A stretch of DNA of 64,000 nucleotides, taken from NCBI GenBank assembly GCA_037178675.1, contig JAYMGJ010000280.1, positions 32,300-96,299 on the forward strand. Reading direction: 5' to 3'. How positions within the stretch are numbered: the first letter of the stretch is position 1; each line of letters starts with the position of its first letter. Below the pieces are notes generated by a model, which did not search any database, was not told where the DNA came from, and saw only the letters and a list, made by a program, of their open reading frames with translations. Below, piece by piece: positions 45,801 through 57,824 of the stretch. The position numbers were made by a program, and so were the translations under genes. Origin of the DNA: Scleroderma bovista. Taxonomy: Eukaryota > Basidiomycota > Agaricomycetes > Boletales > Sclerodermataceae.

Positions 45801-46001
45801 GATGCAGCCTCGCTTTTTGAAGAAGGTTGTTCCCGCACTTTCAGGATGGTCGGACGTCGTGTCATGAACGAGGAAGATTGTCATAATTACATCGCGATTT
45901 TGGAGTACTGATACGGGCAGCAAATTTAATTAGGTGCGGTACTATTTTGAGCCTGTGTTCAAGGACGTTATTCGTGCCTGTCTTGCCAAAGAACTTCCTC
46001 A
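45801..46001. promoter_or_regulatory. F-box gene upstream region
   Basis: A 200 bp interval upstream of the F-box start. No clear motif. Confidence 0.3.
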
Positions 46002-47370
46002 ATGACAAGCAGTGAGTAAACTCTCAGCGGGTTGTCCTGTTCTACTAAAGTGCCATTGCTTTAAAGGATTCAGACAAATCCAAGCCCCCATCAACTCATT
46101 GCCCACTGAAATTGTGTGCGAGATACTGACAACTGCCATCGAAATGCCAGGCCTTGACCGTGGCTATGCACACCGTGATCGCAAACCCGAACTGGCCACT
46201 GTGTGTCGCCGTTGGAGAGATATCATTCTCAACCCTTTCTTGTGGACTTACATTGAGATATCACCCAGATGGTCAACGACGTCCTTGTTGAAGGTGCACG
46301 TAGAAAGGAGCCGCGAATGTCCCCTCGTTATCGGATGCCATGGTTTTGATTTGGAACCTGTGAGAGCAGAACGTTACAAAGCATTTGTGGACATATTGAT
46401 AGCCACCATGCATCGCTGGTGTAGCCTCACCATCACCAACAACTTTCACGGGTGCAGACTTATCACCGACAGATTGGGTTGCACTGTGTTTCCTTTACTT
46501 ACACGTCTTTTCATACCAGGCTATTGGCCGGATCCTCCCATATCCCTTTATCCAGAATATTTCCCCGCACTCAAACACTTGGAAATCTCCATTGAGGCAT
46601 TTACCCGAAATCACTTTCCATTCCCTCTCACTCTTGAGGAGCTCGCCATTCACGAATTCTGTGGTTGGACCTCTTGTTCCCTGCAATTCCTTTCATTCCA
46701 AAGACTGAAAGTACTTTCATTTCGTGGATACACGAAGGCGCAGGGGGAAATACAACCTGATAGCATTCATTTACCCCTCCTCACGCGCCTTTCATTTTGT
46801 GTCTCATATGCTGAACAACTCCTGCGCATCCTCTCAGCCCCGAGCCTCACTCATATTGACTATGAGCAGCAAAGTTACCAAACCTTATTCACGGCATTCA
46901 ATGGGATCCCGTCCAAGTGGACGAATGTCCATGAGCTGTGGCTTAAGCTTCTACCACCGGTTTATAACACCCGAGAAGACTACCATGTTGGCTTGCCAGC
47001 GTTCTGCCTCGCAGCTCCGGAGGTTCGGAGTATGGCAGTCATGGCACAAAACCTGAACAAGCTCCTTGATTGCCGACAGGGCGTATATCCTATAGATCAC
47101 TGGGTGCACCTTGAAAAGCTTACTGTCATTGGCAATGTTCTCCAGTTCAATAAGACCCTGCTGGGGAAATACATACTCCCGTGGCTCAAGCAGCGAAGGG
47201 ACATGGGGAAATCTGTGCTAAGGCTCAGCTTCTTGCTGATTGGTGACAAAGCTGAGTTCAAGAATATGATCGAGGATGTTGGTCAATATTGTGATGGGAT
47301 TGATCTGTGTATGGAGAGAGTAGACTGCCACCAGCAAATAGGAATACTAAGACAAATTACAAAACAGTAG
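46002..47370 (+). CDS. F-box protein
   Basis: A tiny first exon, 46002-46011 (ATG ACA AGC A), splices by a 55 nt GT-AG intron to 46067-47370, giving 437 residues. The F-box is at the start: INSLPTEIVCEILTTAIEMP, then LATVCRRWRDIILNPFLWTY. It would bind Skp1 in an SCF ubiquitin ligase. The rest has leucine-rich segments (FPALKHLEISIEAF, LKVLSFRGYTKAQ, LPLLTRLSFC, VHLEKLTVIGNVL), as in the large Agaricomycete F-box/LRR family, which would pick the substrate. No defects are seen. Without the first exon the frame opens only at a GTG, which supports the spliced start. Confidence 0.88.
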
Positions 47371-48185
47371 CATATGTAATTATGATACTATATAGCGAAT
47401 ATTTGTGGGTCATTCTAGGTCTTGTTGGGTACCCATGGAGGGGTGACTCAATCGCGTGTGTTAAACAGGTTGTGATGAACATGTGGGGAAGTTGGTACAA
47501 CTCTGTCTGTCACACTGGAGGTAGTTTGGGTAAACTTTGGGTGGGGTAAGGGGACATTGTTTTTTGAATGCGTGGGTGGCACGGAGGAATTGTATTAGCG
47601 CTTCTACACTGACTTTGGTGTCGTTGCGTGTGGAGAATATCAGTGCCCAAACACATTGTATTGAACAGCTCTATAAATAATGTCTCCAGACTGTACGGGA
47701 CGCCAAATGGCGCATCGACGATGTCGGCGCCAAGTGACGAGGGCCTTCCCTTGAACAGATCAGGAGTCCCAGCTGTCCATGCGATTGCCTAGATGAAAAG
47801 TATTTGAGGAAAGATATGTAATCTTCATCTAGATGTGAGTTATCAAGCTGCCGTGATTAATGGGTGTTTGGATATCATACCCTTGTCGATTGTATTATTC
47901 CTTGCATCATCCTTCTTCTCAGTAGGCACCTTCTGGAACATTGCAAATCCAACAATGGCCCGCAATTCGTTTCCTGTGCACCGTCATCGGGGGAATGTCG
48001 GCTCACAAAGAGATGCACACGGGAATGGCGGGACCATGGACTAGCTTTATAATTGAATGTATGCCCGTCGTACCCTTGACTGAACGTAGCTATATAGGCA
48101 TCTCCTCATTCTTGAATGCAATATATGCACTCTCCTTGTTCATCCTACGCCGTAATACCCTCTATCAACACATCACAAGGCGAAA
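47371..48185. other. F-box 3' flank and intergenic
   Basis: No gene or repeat is recognised. Short open frames near 47835-48050 overlap in several frames and have no domain. Confidence 0.35.
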
Positions 48186-48189
48186 CGAG

Positions 48190-48950
48190 CAACAGAGAGT
48201 GACGCACACAGACCATAAGTTCCTCAGCTTTCCCAGATGGTACATCTTCCACATCACTGTCTCTTCCGTGACCCACGCCTGCACGCTCTGCTAGAAGATG
48301 TCCTCAGGCAGGTTGGGTGGCAGACAGTGCATGATGGTCTTGAGGCGCTCTGTGCCATTGTTGATATGATTCACAGACATGTGAGGCTTGTCTTTAAGCT
48401 TTGGCTGCTTTCGCGGTGCCGGCCATCCATGTTTGATTGACCATAGATGCAGCTTCGCTTTTTGAGGAAAGCTGTTCCTGCGCTTTTCAGGATACAAACG
48501 AGTTTGACCTCTCCTTCTAGAGGAACGACTATCTTCGTCTACGAAGAGAGTCTGGCTTAGGGAGACTAAGTTTGACCATATCCCACTCTATCCTATGGTT
48601 CCACCCATGAATGGGTACACACGAACGCATGGAACACGTTGACTATTCAGGTCCGAGAATGATTCAGGTGAGCACCTTGATTGAAATGTATCGACTGGAA
48701 ATGTTACATACTCTGTCTTTTATTTGTGCTGGCACACTGCTTTCAAAGTAGAGCCAAGCATGGCCATTCGGGGGTAGAGAATCACCTAATGGCATGTTTC
48801 GTTTGACCTTCACATATCCACCCATCTCAGGATCACGTTTAGTGCTTCAGAGGATGCCTCTCAAATCCCCAATGAGCAGACTACTGCAGGATTCTTTTCT
48901 GTAGCTGCTGGCCCACCAGGAACTGCTCCTGTCAACCAGCCTGCCAAGCT
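48190..48950. repeat. Right copy of direct repeat flanking the F-box gene
   Basis: Diverged copy of 45060-45800 in two blocks: 48237-48400 (minus-strand remnant NGTERLKTIMHCLPP) and 48599-48920. The order of the blocks is reversed relative to the left copy, so a rearrangement followed the duplication. Confidence 0.65.
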
Positions 48951-49140
48951 CTTTGTGTTCCACTCATTGGTTGGCGGGTATAATGGGATGGTCGTATCGT
49001 CATTGTCGATTCTCTCAGTGTCAGTCGTGTTGGAATCTGCAGCATTGAGCCTTTCGAATTGCACTCTTGAGCAGCAATGAAATATAGCATATTCGTGAAA
49101 AACCAAAAAAGCGTTACACTTTCCACTCCCACACACCGCT

Positions 49141-51484
49141 GTGCGCCTAAGTGAGGGAAGAGGTCAGAACAACCAACAACCAACACCAAATGACAGCAAA
49201 ATGTGAGTGGTGGTCTTCCTTTGCGTTTCTGGTATTTAATCTCCTCAGGGGGATGTGCTGCACACCTTCAGGCAGGATGCAGGAGGGAAGGGAAGGGCTT
49301 CTGATGGGGATGGAATGCGACTGGGGATGGTATTGACTCCTCTTCAGCCTACCACAGTGGTTAGGAAGAGTCCTGGGATTGAAGAGTGATGATAGATTGA
49401 TGATAGGGGTGGAATAGCAGTGATGGAACAACAGGGAAGCAAGGGGACAGTTCCTGCTTCAAGAATGTGATGGACAGTGATGGGATGGAGTGGACAGAGA
49501 TGCTAGACTGCGCTTCAGCCTAGAGAAATGATCAGATACAAGATATATCTGATAAACAACAATATAGGAGCTTTAGGCCAGCACTGAGTGACCTACAAGT
49601 CCAAAGACAGAGATAGAGCTTATAGACAGTGAGGGAGAGTGAATGTGGTCGCTTTATTGAGGGGGAAGCAGACACTTCCTTGCAGCCTTTGGCTGCTGGT
49701 TTATATACAGGAGGGGCTGTGGCCCTGTAAGCACAAATGACTAAGTGCTTGGTAAGAGATTGGTAAGAAATTGGTAAGCGATTGATAAGCAGTGTAATCA
49801 GGCTGAGTCATCGATGGGGAGAGCCTGAACAAGCTGCTGAGCCAAGGGAAAGAGCAAAAACATAGGTAAAAAGGGGTGCACAACCAAGAATATGGAAAAA
49901 TCATTGCATGGGACCCAAAAGAGAGGGGGGGAAAGCATGGGATGAGTAGATCAAAGCTAAATGAGCATATGCGATGACATAATGCATATGAATCATAGGG
50001 GCATGAGTCATGAATTGATAAGCAGCATGATAAGCATGATTTGAAGGATGATTGGTAAGTGATTGGTAAGGGGAGTAATGGGGATTAGTAATGCCAAGAG
50101 GGGATGAATAATGCGCAGCAGAGTGAGTCAGAGTGAGCCAGAGTGACTCTGTGTGACTCAGAAAGAAGGGAAGCACAACCTATGATTTATTGAACTTTAG
50201 ATCTGGAGATGAGCTTCTGAAGCAGTGCCACTGATGGGAGTGGCTGGGGGATAATAAAAGAATTGATCCGACCAGAAGAGCAGTGTCAGGGGGCCTGGAA
50301 TGACAAGTAGAGTCACAGCTGGTCACAGAGTGTCACAAATCCCTTGGATTGAGCTTCTGTAGAGCAAAAACGCGAAATTTGGTGCTCCCGAAGTGCAGTC
50401 TTCCCTTGAGCAGTAAGGGGAAGGTTCTGTACTCTATTAGGGCTCCTAAGAAGTGTTCTAGAGCACTGTTTCATTCATGTTTGTTGTGGGATAGCAGGGA
50501 AGTGAAACGTGAATAGTGGATTTGACGTGTCCAGGGAAGCGAGATGAATGATAAAGGGAGATGGATGTGACAGGACTCTGGGATGAAAGGACCATATGCA
50601 GAGGACTCAGGAGACACAGAGACAACCAGGTATGGATTTTCAAGTCTAACAATAGACTTGAGACGACCAAAGTATGTGCGTGACGCAGGACTGACGAGGA
50701 GAACACGCTGACCGAGAATGAGAGGGACTGGGGGAGCAGGCTGGGAAGATATGTACCAGACAGTACACAGGAGCTCAGGGAGAGGCTGTCCCAAGAGCAG
50801 GACATAGTTGAGGTCTGCTGCAATAGCGGAGAAATGTTCCAGAGAAAATGCGGACTCCATAGTGAGTGATGAAGTGGGTGTCTGGATTGTGGGTGGAATA
50901 TCTCCGTGGGAAATAAACAGATTTATGTCGGAACTTGACAGGCAGATAGACCATGGTCTAGGCTCCATGATGGTATAGTCACATGATTGATAGCTTCAAA
51001 AATGGTGGAGCTATTCAAAATATCAGAATGCTGGCACTGGGCACCTAAATTTGACATTTGGGCACTAAAAATGATTCTTCCTTTTCTCCTTCATTTCTCT
51101 ATTGTTTCTTCTGCTTCTTTGGTTGTTCTGGTATGGGAGTTGGACTGCAGTAGGTTGCATTTCTCTCTCATACTGAAATGATCATCAATCCTTGGATTCT
51201 TCTGCTTCTTGGCGGTTCTTGTGCGATAGATGACTGTCAGTGTTGGCATTCATCTCTCGCATCAGGATAGTCATTCTTGTGCGATAGATGGCTACAACGA
51301 GCTTGTATTCATTCTTCGCATAAGGATAGCCTTGACTTTGCGTGATATGGATAGCAAGGGCTGTCTGTATCCCTCAAGTCGGGACAATCTTTCAACAGAT
51401 CTTGGGTGTGCGTTCTTCGCATTAGTTTCATCGGCTAACTTTCTCCATGTCCACAGTACCAAACACGTTTGGTGCATGACACCG
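49141..51484. mobile_element. 2.3 kb dispersed element, copy 1
   Basis: The copy starts TGTGCGCCTAAGTGAGGGAA and ends TTTGGTGCATGACA. It is flanked by CCGC on both sides (49137-49140 and just after the end), a putative 4-bp target duplication. It is nearly identical to 55478-57824. Inside are TTGGTAAG repeats (49748-49790, 50050-50075), a TTGATCCGACC segment, ACCAAACACGTTTGGT near the right end and a conserved minus-strand reading frame. A TG...CA structure hints at an LTR-like, nonautonomous element, but no polymerase or integrase is present. Confidence 0.7.
50471..50968 (-). CDS. Conserved 165-residue reading frame of the dispersed element, copy 1
   Basis: It begins MEPRPWSICLSSSDINLFIS, has a hydrophobic middle (LNYVLLLGQPLPELLCTVWY), then VPLILGQRVLLVSPASRTYF and SPESSAYGPFIPESCHIHLP. 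Copies 1 and 2 are the same length without stops. Copy 3, which is clearly more diverged, keeps the central 100 residues with mainly conservative changes (I/V, R/K, E/D). I recognise no family. It might be a fragment of a larger, spliced protein. Confidence 0.45.
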   Translation of the reverse strand: MEPRPWSICLSSSDINLFISHGDIPPTIQTPTSSLTMESAFSLEHFSAIAADLNYVLLLGQPLPELLCTVWYISSQPAPPVPLILGQRVLLVSPASRTYFGRLKSIVRLENPYLVVSVSPESSAYGPFIPESCHIHLPLSFISLPWTRQIHYSRFTSLLSHNKHE

Positions 51485-52170
51485 CCCCGTGGTGCTTCTT
51501 GTGATGTTTATAGAATTGATTCCAGAGAATATGGGCACTCCGACAACTCTTTGATCTGTCTTGATTTGTCATTCTCCTATGTTTCTCTCCTCCGGCTGTA
51601 GTATTTGTAAATACGTTGAACTTCTCCTCAGTTTGTCTGTCAATAGGAACACTCCCTCCTGAGTGTCAACCCGTCTGATTACATAACTCCACTCTGCTTC
51701 GTGGGCAGGATATTTGCAGGTATTCAGAATATGTTGAGGCTGATGCGCTTCTCATCAGACCTGGTCCAAGATCAGTCTTTTTTTTCATGAGCCTGATGTG
51801 TGCCCAAGGACCAAGGTGGTATTTCCATTCTGTTGTTGTATGCCTTTTTGGTCTGCGGTCCCAGAACACTATATATAGTACCTGAGGCTAACACCTTGCT
51901 CTTTCACTCCCCTCCTTGTCTTTTACCCACATAATGCACCTGCATTGTCCCATACAACACGGACAGACGAAGCTGACAATTGGCCATTCTACATGGCCAG
52001 CTGGGATAGGGTCCAGCTATGGCACATCCCCATGCCATACGAGTGCATCAGCAAAACAGCACTTTTGGGCTACAGACACTACAGACCACATGACATGTGT
52101 ACAGGTCTGTACAGCCTGTACAGACGCATCAACTCTGTACAACTCTGTAAATTCCTAACTACTGACACTA
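51485..52170. other. Intergenic, no gene recognised
   Basis: A T-rich stretch follows element copy 1. A TATATATAGTACC box occurs at about 51870, followed by short open frames rich in Thr/Cys, without a family. Confidence 0.35.
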
Positions 52171-52179
52171 TTGCTACAC

Positions 52180-53170
52180 CTTTACTACACTTTTGACTAC
52201 ACTTTTTTGTACACTTTAACTACACTTTTTTGTACACTTTAACTACACTTTTTTACTACACTTTTACTACGCTTTTTTGTATATTTTTACTACACTTTTG
52301 ACTACACTTCTTTATACACTTTGACTACACTTTTACTATGCTTTTTTGTACACTTCTTTATACACTTTGACTACACTTTTGACTACACTTTGACTACACT
52401 TTTTGTACACCTTTACTACGCTTTTACTACACTTTTAATACACTTTTTACTACACTTTTACTACACACTTTTGTACACTTTTACTACACTTTTCTGTACA
52501 CTTGTGACTACACTTTTCTGTACACCTGTGACTACACTTTTGACTACACTTTTACTACACTTTTTTGTACACCTTTACTACACTTTTTTGTACACTTTTA
52601 CTACACTTTTTACTACACTTTTTGACTACACTTTTACTACACTTTTGACTACACTTTTACTACACTTTCTGTACACTTCTAATTACACTTTGACTACACT
52701 TTTGACTACATGTTTTACTACACTTTGGGGTGCACTTGTTAACCCAGTCACAGCTATGCTACTTAACCTAATCATGACTACCCTTCTTAACCTAATCATG
52801 ACTACCCTTCTTAACCTAACCATGACTACACTACTCAATCTAATCAATTTACAAAAAGTGTAGTACAAGTGTAGTAAAAGTGTACCAAAAGTGTAGTACA
52901 AGTGTAGTAAGAAGTGCATTAAAAGTGTAGTCAAAGTGTAGTCAAAAGTGTACGAAAAAGTGTGTGAAAAAGTGTAGTAAAAGCGTAATCAAAAGTGTAG
53001 TAAAAGTGTAGTCAAAAGTGTAGTCAAAAATGTAGTAAAAGTGTACAAAAAAGCGTAGTAAAAGCGTAGTAAAAGTGTAGTGAAAGTGTACAAAAAAACA
53101 TAGTAAAGCATAGTAAAAGTGTACAAAAAAGCGTAGTAAAAGTGTTGTCAAAGTGTAGTAAAATGTGTAC
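52180..53170. repeat. Inverted pair of ACTACACTTTT minisatellites
   Basis: 52180-52730 carries about 45 copies of an 11-12 bp unit, ACTACACTTTT or GTACACTTTT. 52850-53170 carries the complement, AAAAGTGTAGT. Between them (52742-52845) are three copies of a 24 bp unit (CTTAACCTAATCATGACTAC plus CCTT). Open frames here are products of the repeat. Confidence 0.93.
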
Positions 53171-53680
53171 AAAAAATGTGTAGTGTTTGTATTGTAGTGT
53201 TGATTACCAAAAATGTGTAGTAACAATTAAGAAATTTTGTGTTGTGTTTGTGTGGTAGTGTTGATTACCAAAAATGCGTAGTAGTTCTGCTGTGTTTGTG
53301 TTGTAGTGTTGATTGCCAAAAATGTGTAGCATCAATTAGGAAATGTTGTGTAGTATTTGTGTTGTAGTGTTAATTACCAAAAATGCGGAGTAGTTGTGTA
53401 GTGTTTGTGTTGTAGTGCTGATTACCAAAAATGTGTAGTATCAATTAGGATGTGTTGTGTAGTGTTTGTAGTGTAGTGTTGATTACCAAAAATGCATAGT
53501 AATTGTGTTGTGTTTGTGTTGTAGTGTGGATTACCAAAAATGTGGAGTAGTTGTGTAGTGTTTGTGTTGTAGTTCTGATTACCAAAAATGTGTAGTGTCA
53601 ACTAGGAAGTGTTGTGTAGTGTTTGTGATGTAGTGCTGATTACCAAAAATGCGTAGTATAATTGTGTGTAGCAAAAGTGT
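53171..53680. repeat. Higher-order satellite alternating 61 and 48 bp units
   Basis: GATTACCAAAAATG-type landmarks lie at 53202, 53263, 53311, 53372, 53420, 53481, 53529, 53577 and 53638. The spacings are 61, 48, 61, 48, 61, 48, 48, 61. The longer unit contains an extra 13 bp around ATCAATTAGGAA. The basic block is thus a 109 bp dimer. Confidence 0.92.
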
Positions 53681-53814
53681 AGTACCACTTGGTAGTTGGT
53701 ACTGCCACTGTGTGCCCAAAATTTGACTAAGTGCCCAAAAATGCCAAAAATGCGATATTGTGGACACTGTTTGTCACGCCTCTTGCGCAACATGGCAAAC
53801 TTGACCAAACAGAT
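53681..53814. other. Junction sequence
   Basis: Contains GTGCCCAAAA and AATGCCAAAA repeats over 60 bp; nothing coding. Confidence 0.4.
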
Positions 53815-54240
53815 GCCTTTTCCTACTATGTAGGAGTGGGCTCAACACAACAAAGGTTAGTGCTGGAGCTAATGGTAAGTTTCCTACTACCACAACATAT
53901 TAACTTGTCTAACAATGCTACTAATAGGTTATTTCACTGCACAACAAATGTTAGTGCTGGAGCTAATGGTAAGTTTCTCACTACCACCACATATTAACTT
54001 ATCTAACAATGGTACTAATAGGTTACTTGACTACACAACAAATGTTAGTGCCAGAACTAAAGGTAAGCTTTACATGTTACCTTGTCTAATAATGGTACTT
54101 ATAGGTTATTTGACTATGGTCAAACACCACTAGAGGTTATTAGCCTGCCGGAAATTGACAATCACTTTCAACTCTGTAAGTAGTTTGTCTCCCTTAATCT
54201 AGCTTGTCACTAACTCAACTTTTATATAGGTTAATTGCTT
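53815..54240 (+). repeat. Tandem exon-plus-intron modules, 94 bp period
   Basis: Each module has a 41 nt exon-like part (GTTAGTGCTGGAGCTAATG at its end) and a 53 nt intron-like part that starts GTAAGT, has a CTAAC branch-like motif and ends ACTAATAG. Donors are at 53875, 53969 and 54063; acceptors end at 53927, 54021 and 54104 (the third intron-like part is 42 nt). A 71 nt exon-like segment (54105-54175) and a further donor (GTAAGT at 54176) follow. Exons of 41 nt change frame in each step, and the spliced frame meets stops, so no protein is called. Confidence 0.6.
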
Positions 54241-54949
54241 TGTGTGGGTAGTTGTGATTAGGATTATATTATGTAGTGTCTCTAACTACACCATGTATGT
54301 AGTAGTTAGTAATTGCTAATATATTTGTTGCTTTATATGCTAGTATTTGGAGTGCTATAAGAGTTTGAAAGAGTATGGTAATGGCATTAGTGTCAATCCT
54401 AGTATATAGCCCTTGTGCTAGTCCCGGAAACACTAGACCTGTACAAATGGGAGGTGTTTGTATAGGTCTGTACAGAGCAGTACAGACTCTGTGCACTCTG
54501 TGAAGCCCTGTATTAGTGGGAACCTTTCTGTGGGCTCTGTGACTCTGTACAAGTCTGTGTGGCACTATATAGGGAAGGGCTGGTTTGCTGATGTGGGCTA
54601 ATGTAAGCAGTTTCACCATGCAATATTGGTGGCTCATGGAGAGGTTGTCACCAAGCAATATCAGTGGGCTGACACACTGGTATGCTAGATCAGAATGGAC
54701 TGTGGAAAAAGGGGCTTATGCAGCTGGCATTGAGGCCGAATGATTGCAGCTAGGGAACTGCACGGGTCAACCCATGGGTGTTGGGAGGCTGACCCACACC
54801 CATACCTGCACTTACCCGTACCTGCGGGTGTACAGGTGTATATCACCATGGGTGTCATCAACGGGTATGCGGGTATGTACCCACGACAGGTATATTCATG
54901 GGTTGCATTGTAATTTACTATATTAGAAATAAAAAATTTGTGACTGCAT
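54241..54949. other. Intergenic with GTACAG and CCCGTACC repeats
   Basis: 54435-54560 is rich in CTGTACAGA and CTCTGTG words. 54775-54895 has imperfect ACCCATACCTGC units, also found at 58556-58625. No gene. Confidence 0.45.
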
Positions 54950-55477
54950 TGTTTGTTGTCGTGTTGTGCATTGTCACCATTGTCATTGGTGTCCCTCGTT
55001 GGCCTCATGTCATGCGTCACTGGTCATTGTTGTCGTCAGCACCATTCTCATGCTGCTGTATCACTGGCCATGCTCCCGGTGGCCATGTTGTTGTCGTCAT
55101 TGTGTCGCGTTGGCATTTGCCAGGCGCGTCGCGTTGTTGTCGTCTTCATGGTACTGGCATGGACGTGATGCCGTTGTCATCATTGTCGCTGTGTCGTGTA
55201 GGCGTGTTTCATCACCTTCGTCTTCATTGTGCTGACGTGGATGCACTGTCGTCTTTGTTGTGCTGATGCGGACACGTTGATGCGCTGTCGTCACCATCGG
55301 CGTGGACATGCTGTCGTCGTTGTCGTGTCGTGGTGGCATTGGCCATCCGTGTCTTGTTGTTGTCATGACGTGGTGGCATTGGCCATCTGCGTTCCATTGT
55401 CAACATCTTCGTTGTGACGTGGTAGCATTGGCCAGCGTTGACGTCGTCGATGTCTTCATCATGCTGGCGTAAACCCG
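54950..55477. repeat. GTTGTCGTG/GGCATTGGCC minisatellite, left part
   Basis: Imperfect units with GTCGTGTCGTGGTGGCATTG and GGCCATCYGTGTC. The same repeat resumes at 57825-58250, directly after element copy 2, so the two were one array before the element inserted. Confidence 0.8.
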
Positions 55478-57824
55478 TTGTGCGCCTAAGTGAGGGAAGA
55501 GGTCAGAACAACCAACAACCAACACCAAATGACAGCAATATGCGAGTGGTGGTCTTCCTTTGCGTTTCTGGTATTTAATCTCCTCAGGGGGATGTGCTGC
55601 ACGCCTTCAGGCAGGATGCAGGAGGGAAGGGAAGGGCTTCTGATGGGGAATAGATGCGACTGGGGATGGTATTGACTCCTCTTCAGCCTACCACAGTGGT
55701 TAGGAAGAGTCCTGGGATAGAAGAGCGATGATAGATTGGCAACAGGGGTGTAACAGCAGTGATGGAGCAACAGGGAAGCAAGGGGACAGTTCCTGCTTCA
55801 AGAATGCGATGGACAGTGATGGGATAGAGTGGACAGAGATGCTAGACTGCGCTTCAGTCTAGAGAAATGATCAGATACAAGATATATCTGATAAACAGCA
55901 ATATAGGAGCTTTAGGCCAGCACTGGGTGACCTACAAGTCCAAAGACAGAGAGGGAGCTTATAGACAGAGAGGGAGAGTGAATGTGGTCGCTTTATTGAG
56001 GGGGAAGCAGACACTTCCTTGCAGCCTTTGGCTGCTGGTTTATATACAGGAGGGGCTGTGGCCCTGTAAGCACAAATGACTAAGTGCTTGGTAAGAGATT
56101 GGTAAGAAATTGGTAAGCGATTGATAAGCAGTGTAATCAGGCTGAGTCATCGATGGGGAGAGCCTGAACAAGCTGCTGAGCCAAGGAAAAGAGCAAAAAC
56201 ATAGGTAAAAAGGGGTGTATAACCAAGAATATGGAAAAATCATTGCATGGGGCCCAAAAGAGAGGGGGGGAAAGCAGGGGATGAGTAGATCGAAGCTAAA
56301 TGAGCATATGCGATGACATAATGCATATGAATCATAGGGGCATGAGTCATGAATTGATAAGCAGCATGATAAGCATGATTTGAAGGATGATTGGTAAGTG
56401 ATTGGTAAGGGGAGTAATGGGGATTAGTAATGCCAAGAGGGGATGAATAATGCGCAGCAGAGTGAGTCAGAGTGAGCCAGAGTGACTCTGTGTGACTCAG
56501 AAAGAAGGGAAGCACAACCTATGATTTATTGAACTTTAGATCTGGAGATGAGCTTCTGAAGCAGTGCCACTGATGGGAGTGGCTGGGGGATAATAAAAGA
56601 ATTGATCCGACCAGAAGAGCAGTGTCAGGGGGCCTGGAATGACAAGTAGAGTCACAGCTGGTCACAGAGTGTCACAAATCCCTTGGATTGAGCTTCTGTA
56701 GAGCAAAAACGCGAAATTTGGTGCTCCCGAAGTGCAGTCTTCCCTTGAGCAGTAAGGGGAAGGTTCTGTACTCTATTAGGGCTCCTAAGAAGGGTTCTAG
56801 AGCACTGTTTCATTCGTGTTTGTTGCGGGATAGCAGGGAAGAGAATCGCAAGTAGCGGATTCGACGTGTCCAGGGAAGCGAGATGAATGATAGAGGGAGA
56901 TGGATGTGACAGGACTCTGGGATGAAAGGACCATATGCAGAGGACTCAGGAGACACAGAGACGACCAGGTATGAATTTTCAAGTCTAACGATAGACTTGA
57001 GACGACCAAAGTATGTGCGCGACGCAGGACTGACGAGGAGAACGCGCTGACCGAGAATGAGAGGGACTGAGGGAGAAGGCTGGGAAGATATGTACCAGAC
57101 AGTACACAGGAGCTCAGGGAGAGGCTGTCCCAAGAGCAGGACATAGTTGAGGTCTGCTGCAATAGCGGAGAAACGTTCCAGAGAAAATGTGGACTCCATA
57201 GTGAGTGATGAAGTGGGTGTCTGGATTGCGGGTGGAATATCTCCGTGGGAAATGAACGGATTTATGTCGGAACTTGACAGGCAGATAGACCACGGTCTAG
57301 GCTCCATTATGGTATAGTCACATGATTGATAGCTTCAAAAATGGCGGAGCTATTCAAAATATCGGAATGCTGGCACTGGGCACCTAAATTTGACATTTGG
57401 GCACTAAAAATGATTCTTCCTTTTCTCCTTCATTTCTCTATTGTTTCTTCTGCTTCTTTGGTTGTTCTGGTATGGGAGTTGGACTGCAGTAGGTTGCATT
57501 CCTCTCTCATACTGAAATGATCACCAATCCTTGGATTCTTCTGCTTCTTGGCGGTTCTTGTGCGAGGGATGACTGCCAGACGATGGCATTCATCTCTTGC
57601 TCCAGGATAGTCATTCTTGTGCGATAGATGGCTATGACAAGCTTGTATTCATCCTTCGCATAAGGATAGTCATGACTTTGTGTGATATGGATAGCGAGGG
57701 CTGTCTGTATCCCTCAAGTCGGGACAATCTTTCAACAGATCTTGGGTGTGCGTTCTTCGCATTAGTTTCATCGGCTAACTTTCTCCATGTCCACAGTACC
57801 AAACACGTTTGGTGCGTGACACCG
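55478..57824. mobile_element. 2.3 kb dispersed element, copy 2
   Basis: The copy starts TGTGCGCCTAAGTGAGGGAA and ends TTTGGTGCGTGACA, flanked by CCGT on both sides (putative target duplication). It interrupts the GTTGTCGTG array. Its sequence is very close to copy 1 throughout, so amplification was recent. Confidence 0.75.
56810..57307 (-). CDS. Conserved 165-residue reading frame of the dispersed element, copy 2
   Basis: Collinear with 50471-50968, the same length and no stop codon. Differences from copy 1 include F/L, N/S and T/A changes. Function unknown. Confidence 0.45.
   Translation of the reverse strand: MEPRPWSICLSSSDINPFISHGDIPPAIQTPTSSLTMESTFSLERFSAIAADLNYVLLLGQPLPELLCTVWYISSQPSPSVPLILGQRVLLVSPASRTYFGRLKSIVRLENSYLVVSVSPESSAYGPFIPESCHIHLPLSFISLPWTRRIRYLRFSSLLSRNKHE

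Noticed and set aside
52180..53170. Telomere-like repeat
   Set aside because: ACTACACTTTT does not resemble the fungal TTAGGG repeat, and both orientations occur internally.
54966..55366. Open frames such as those at 54966-55266 and 57597-58142
   Set aside because: They lie within the GTTGTCGTG minisatellite and share its period.
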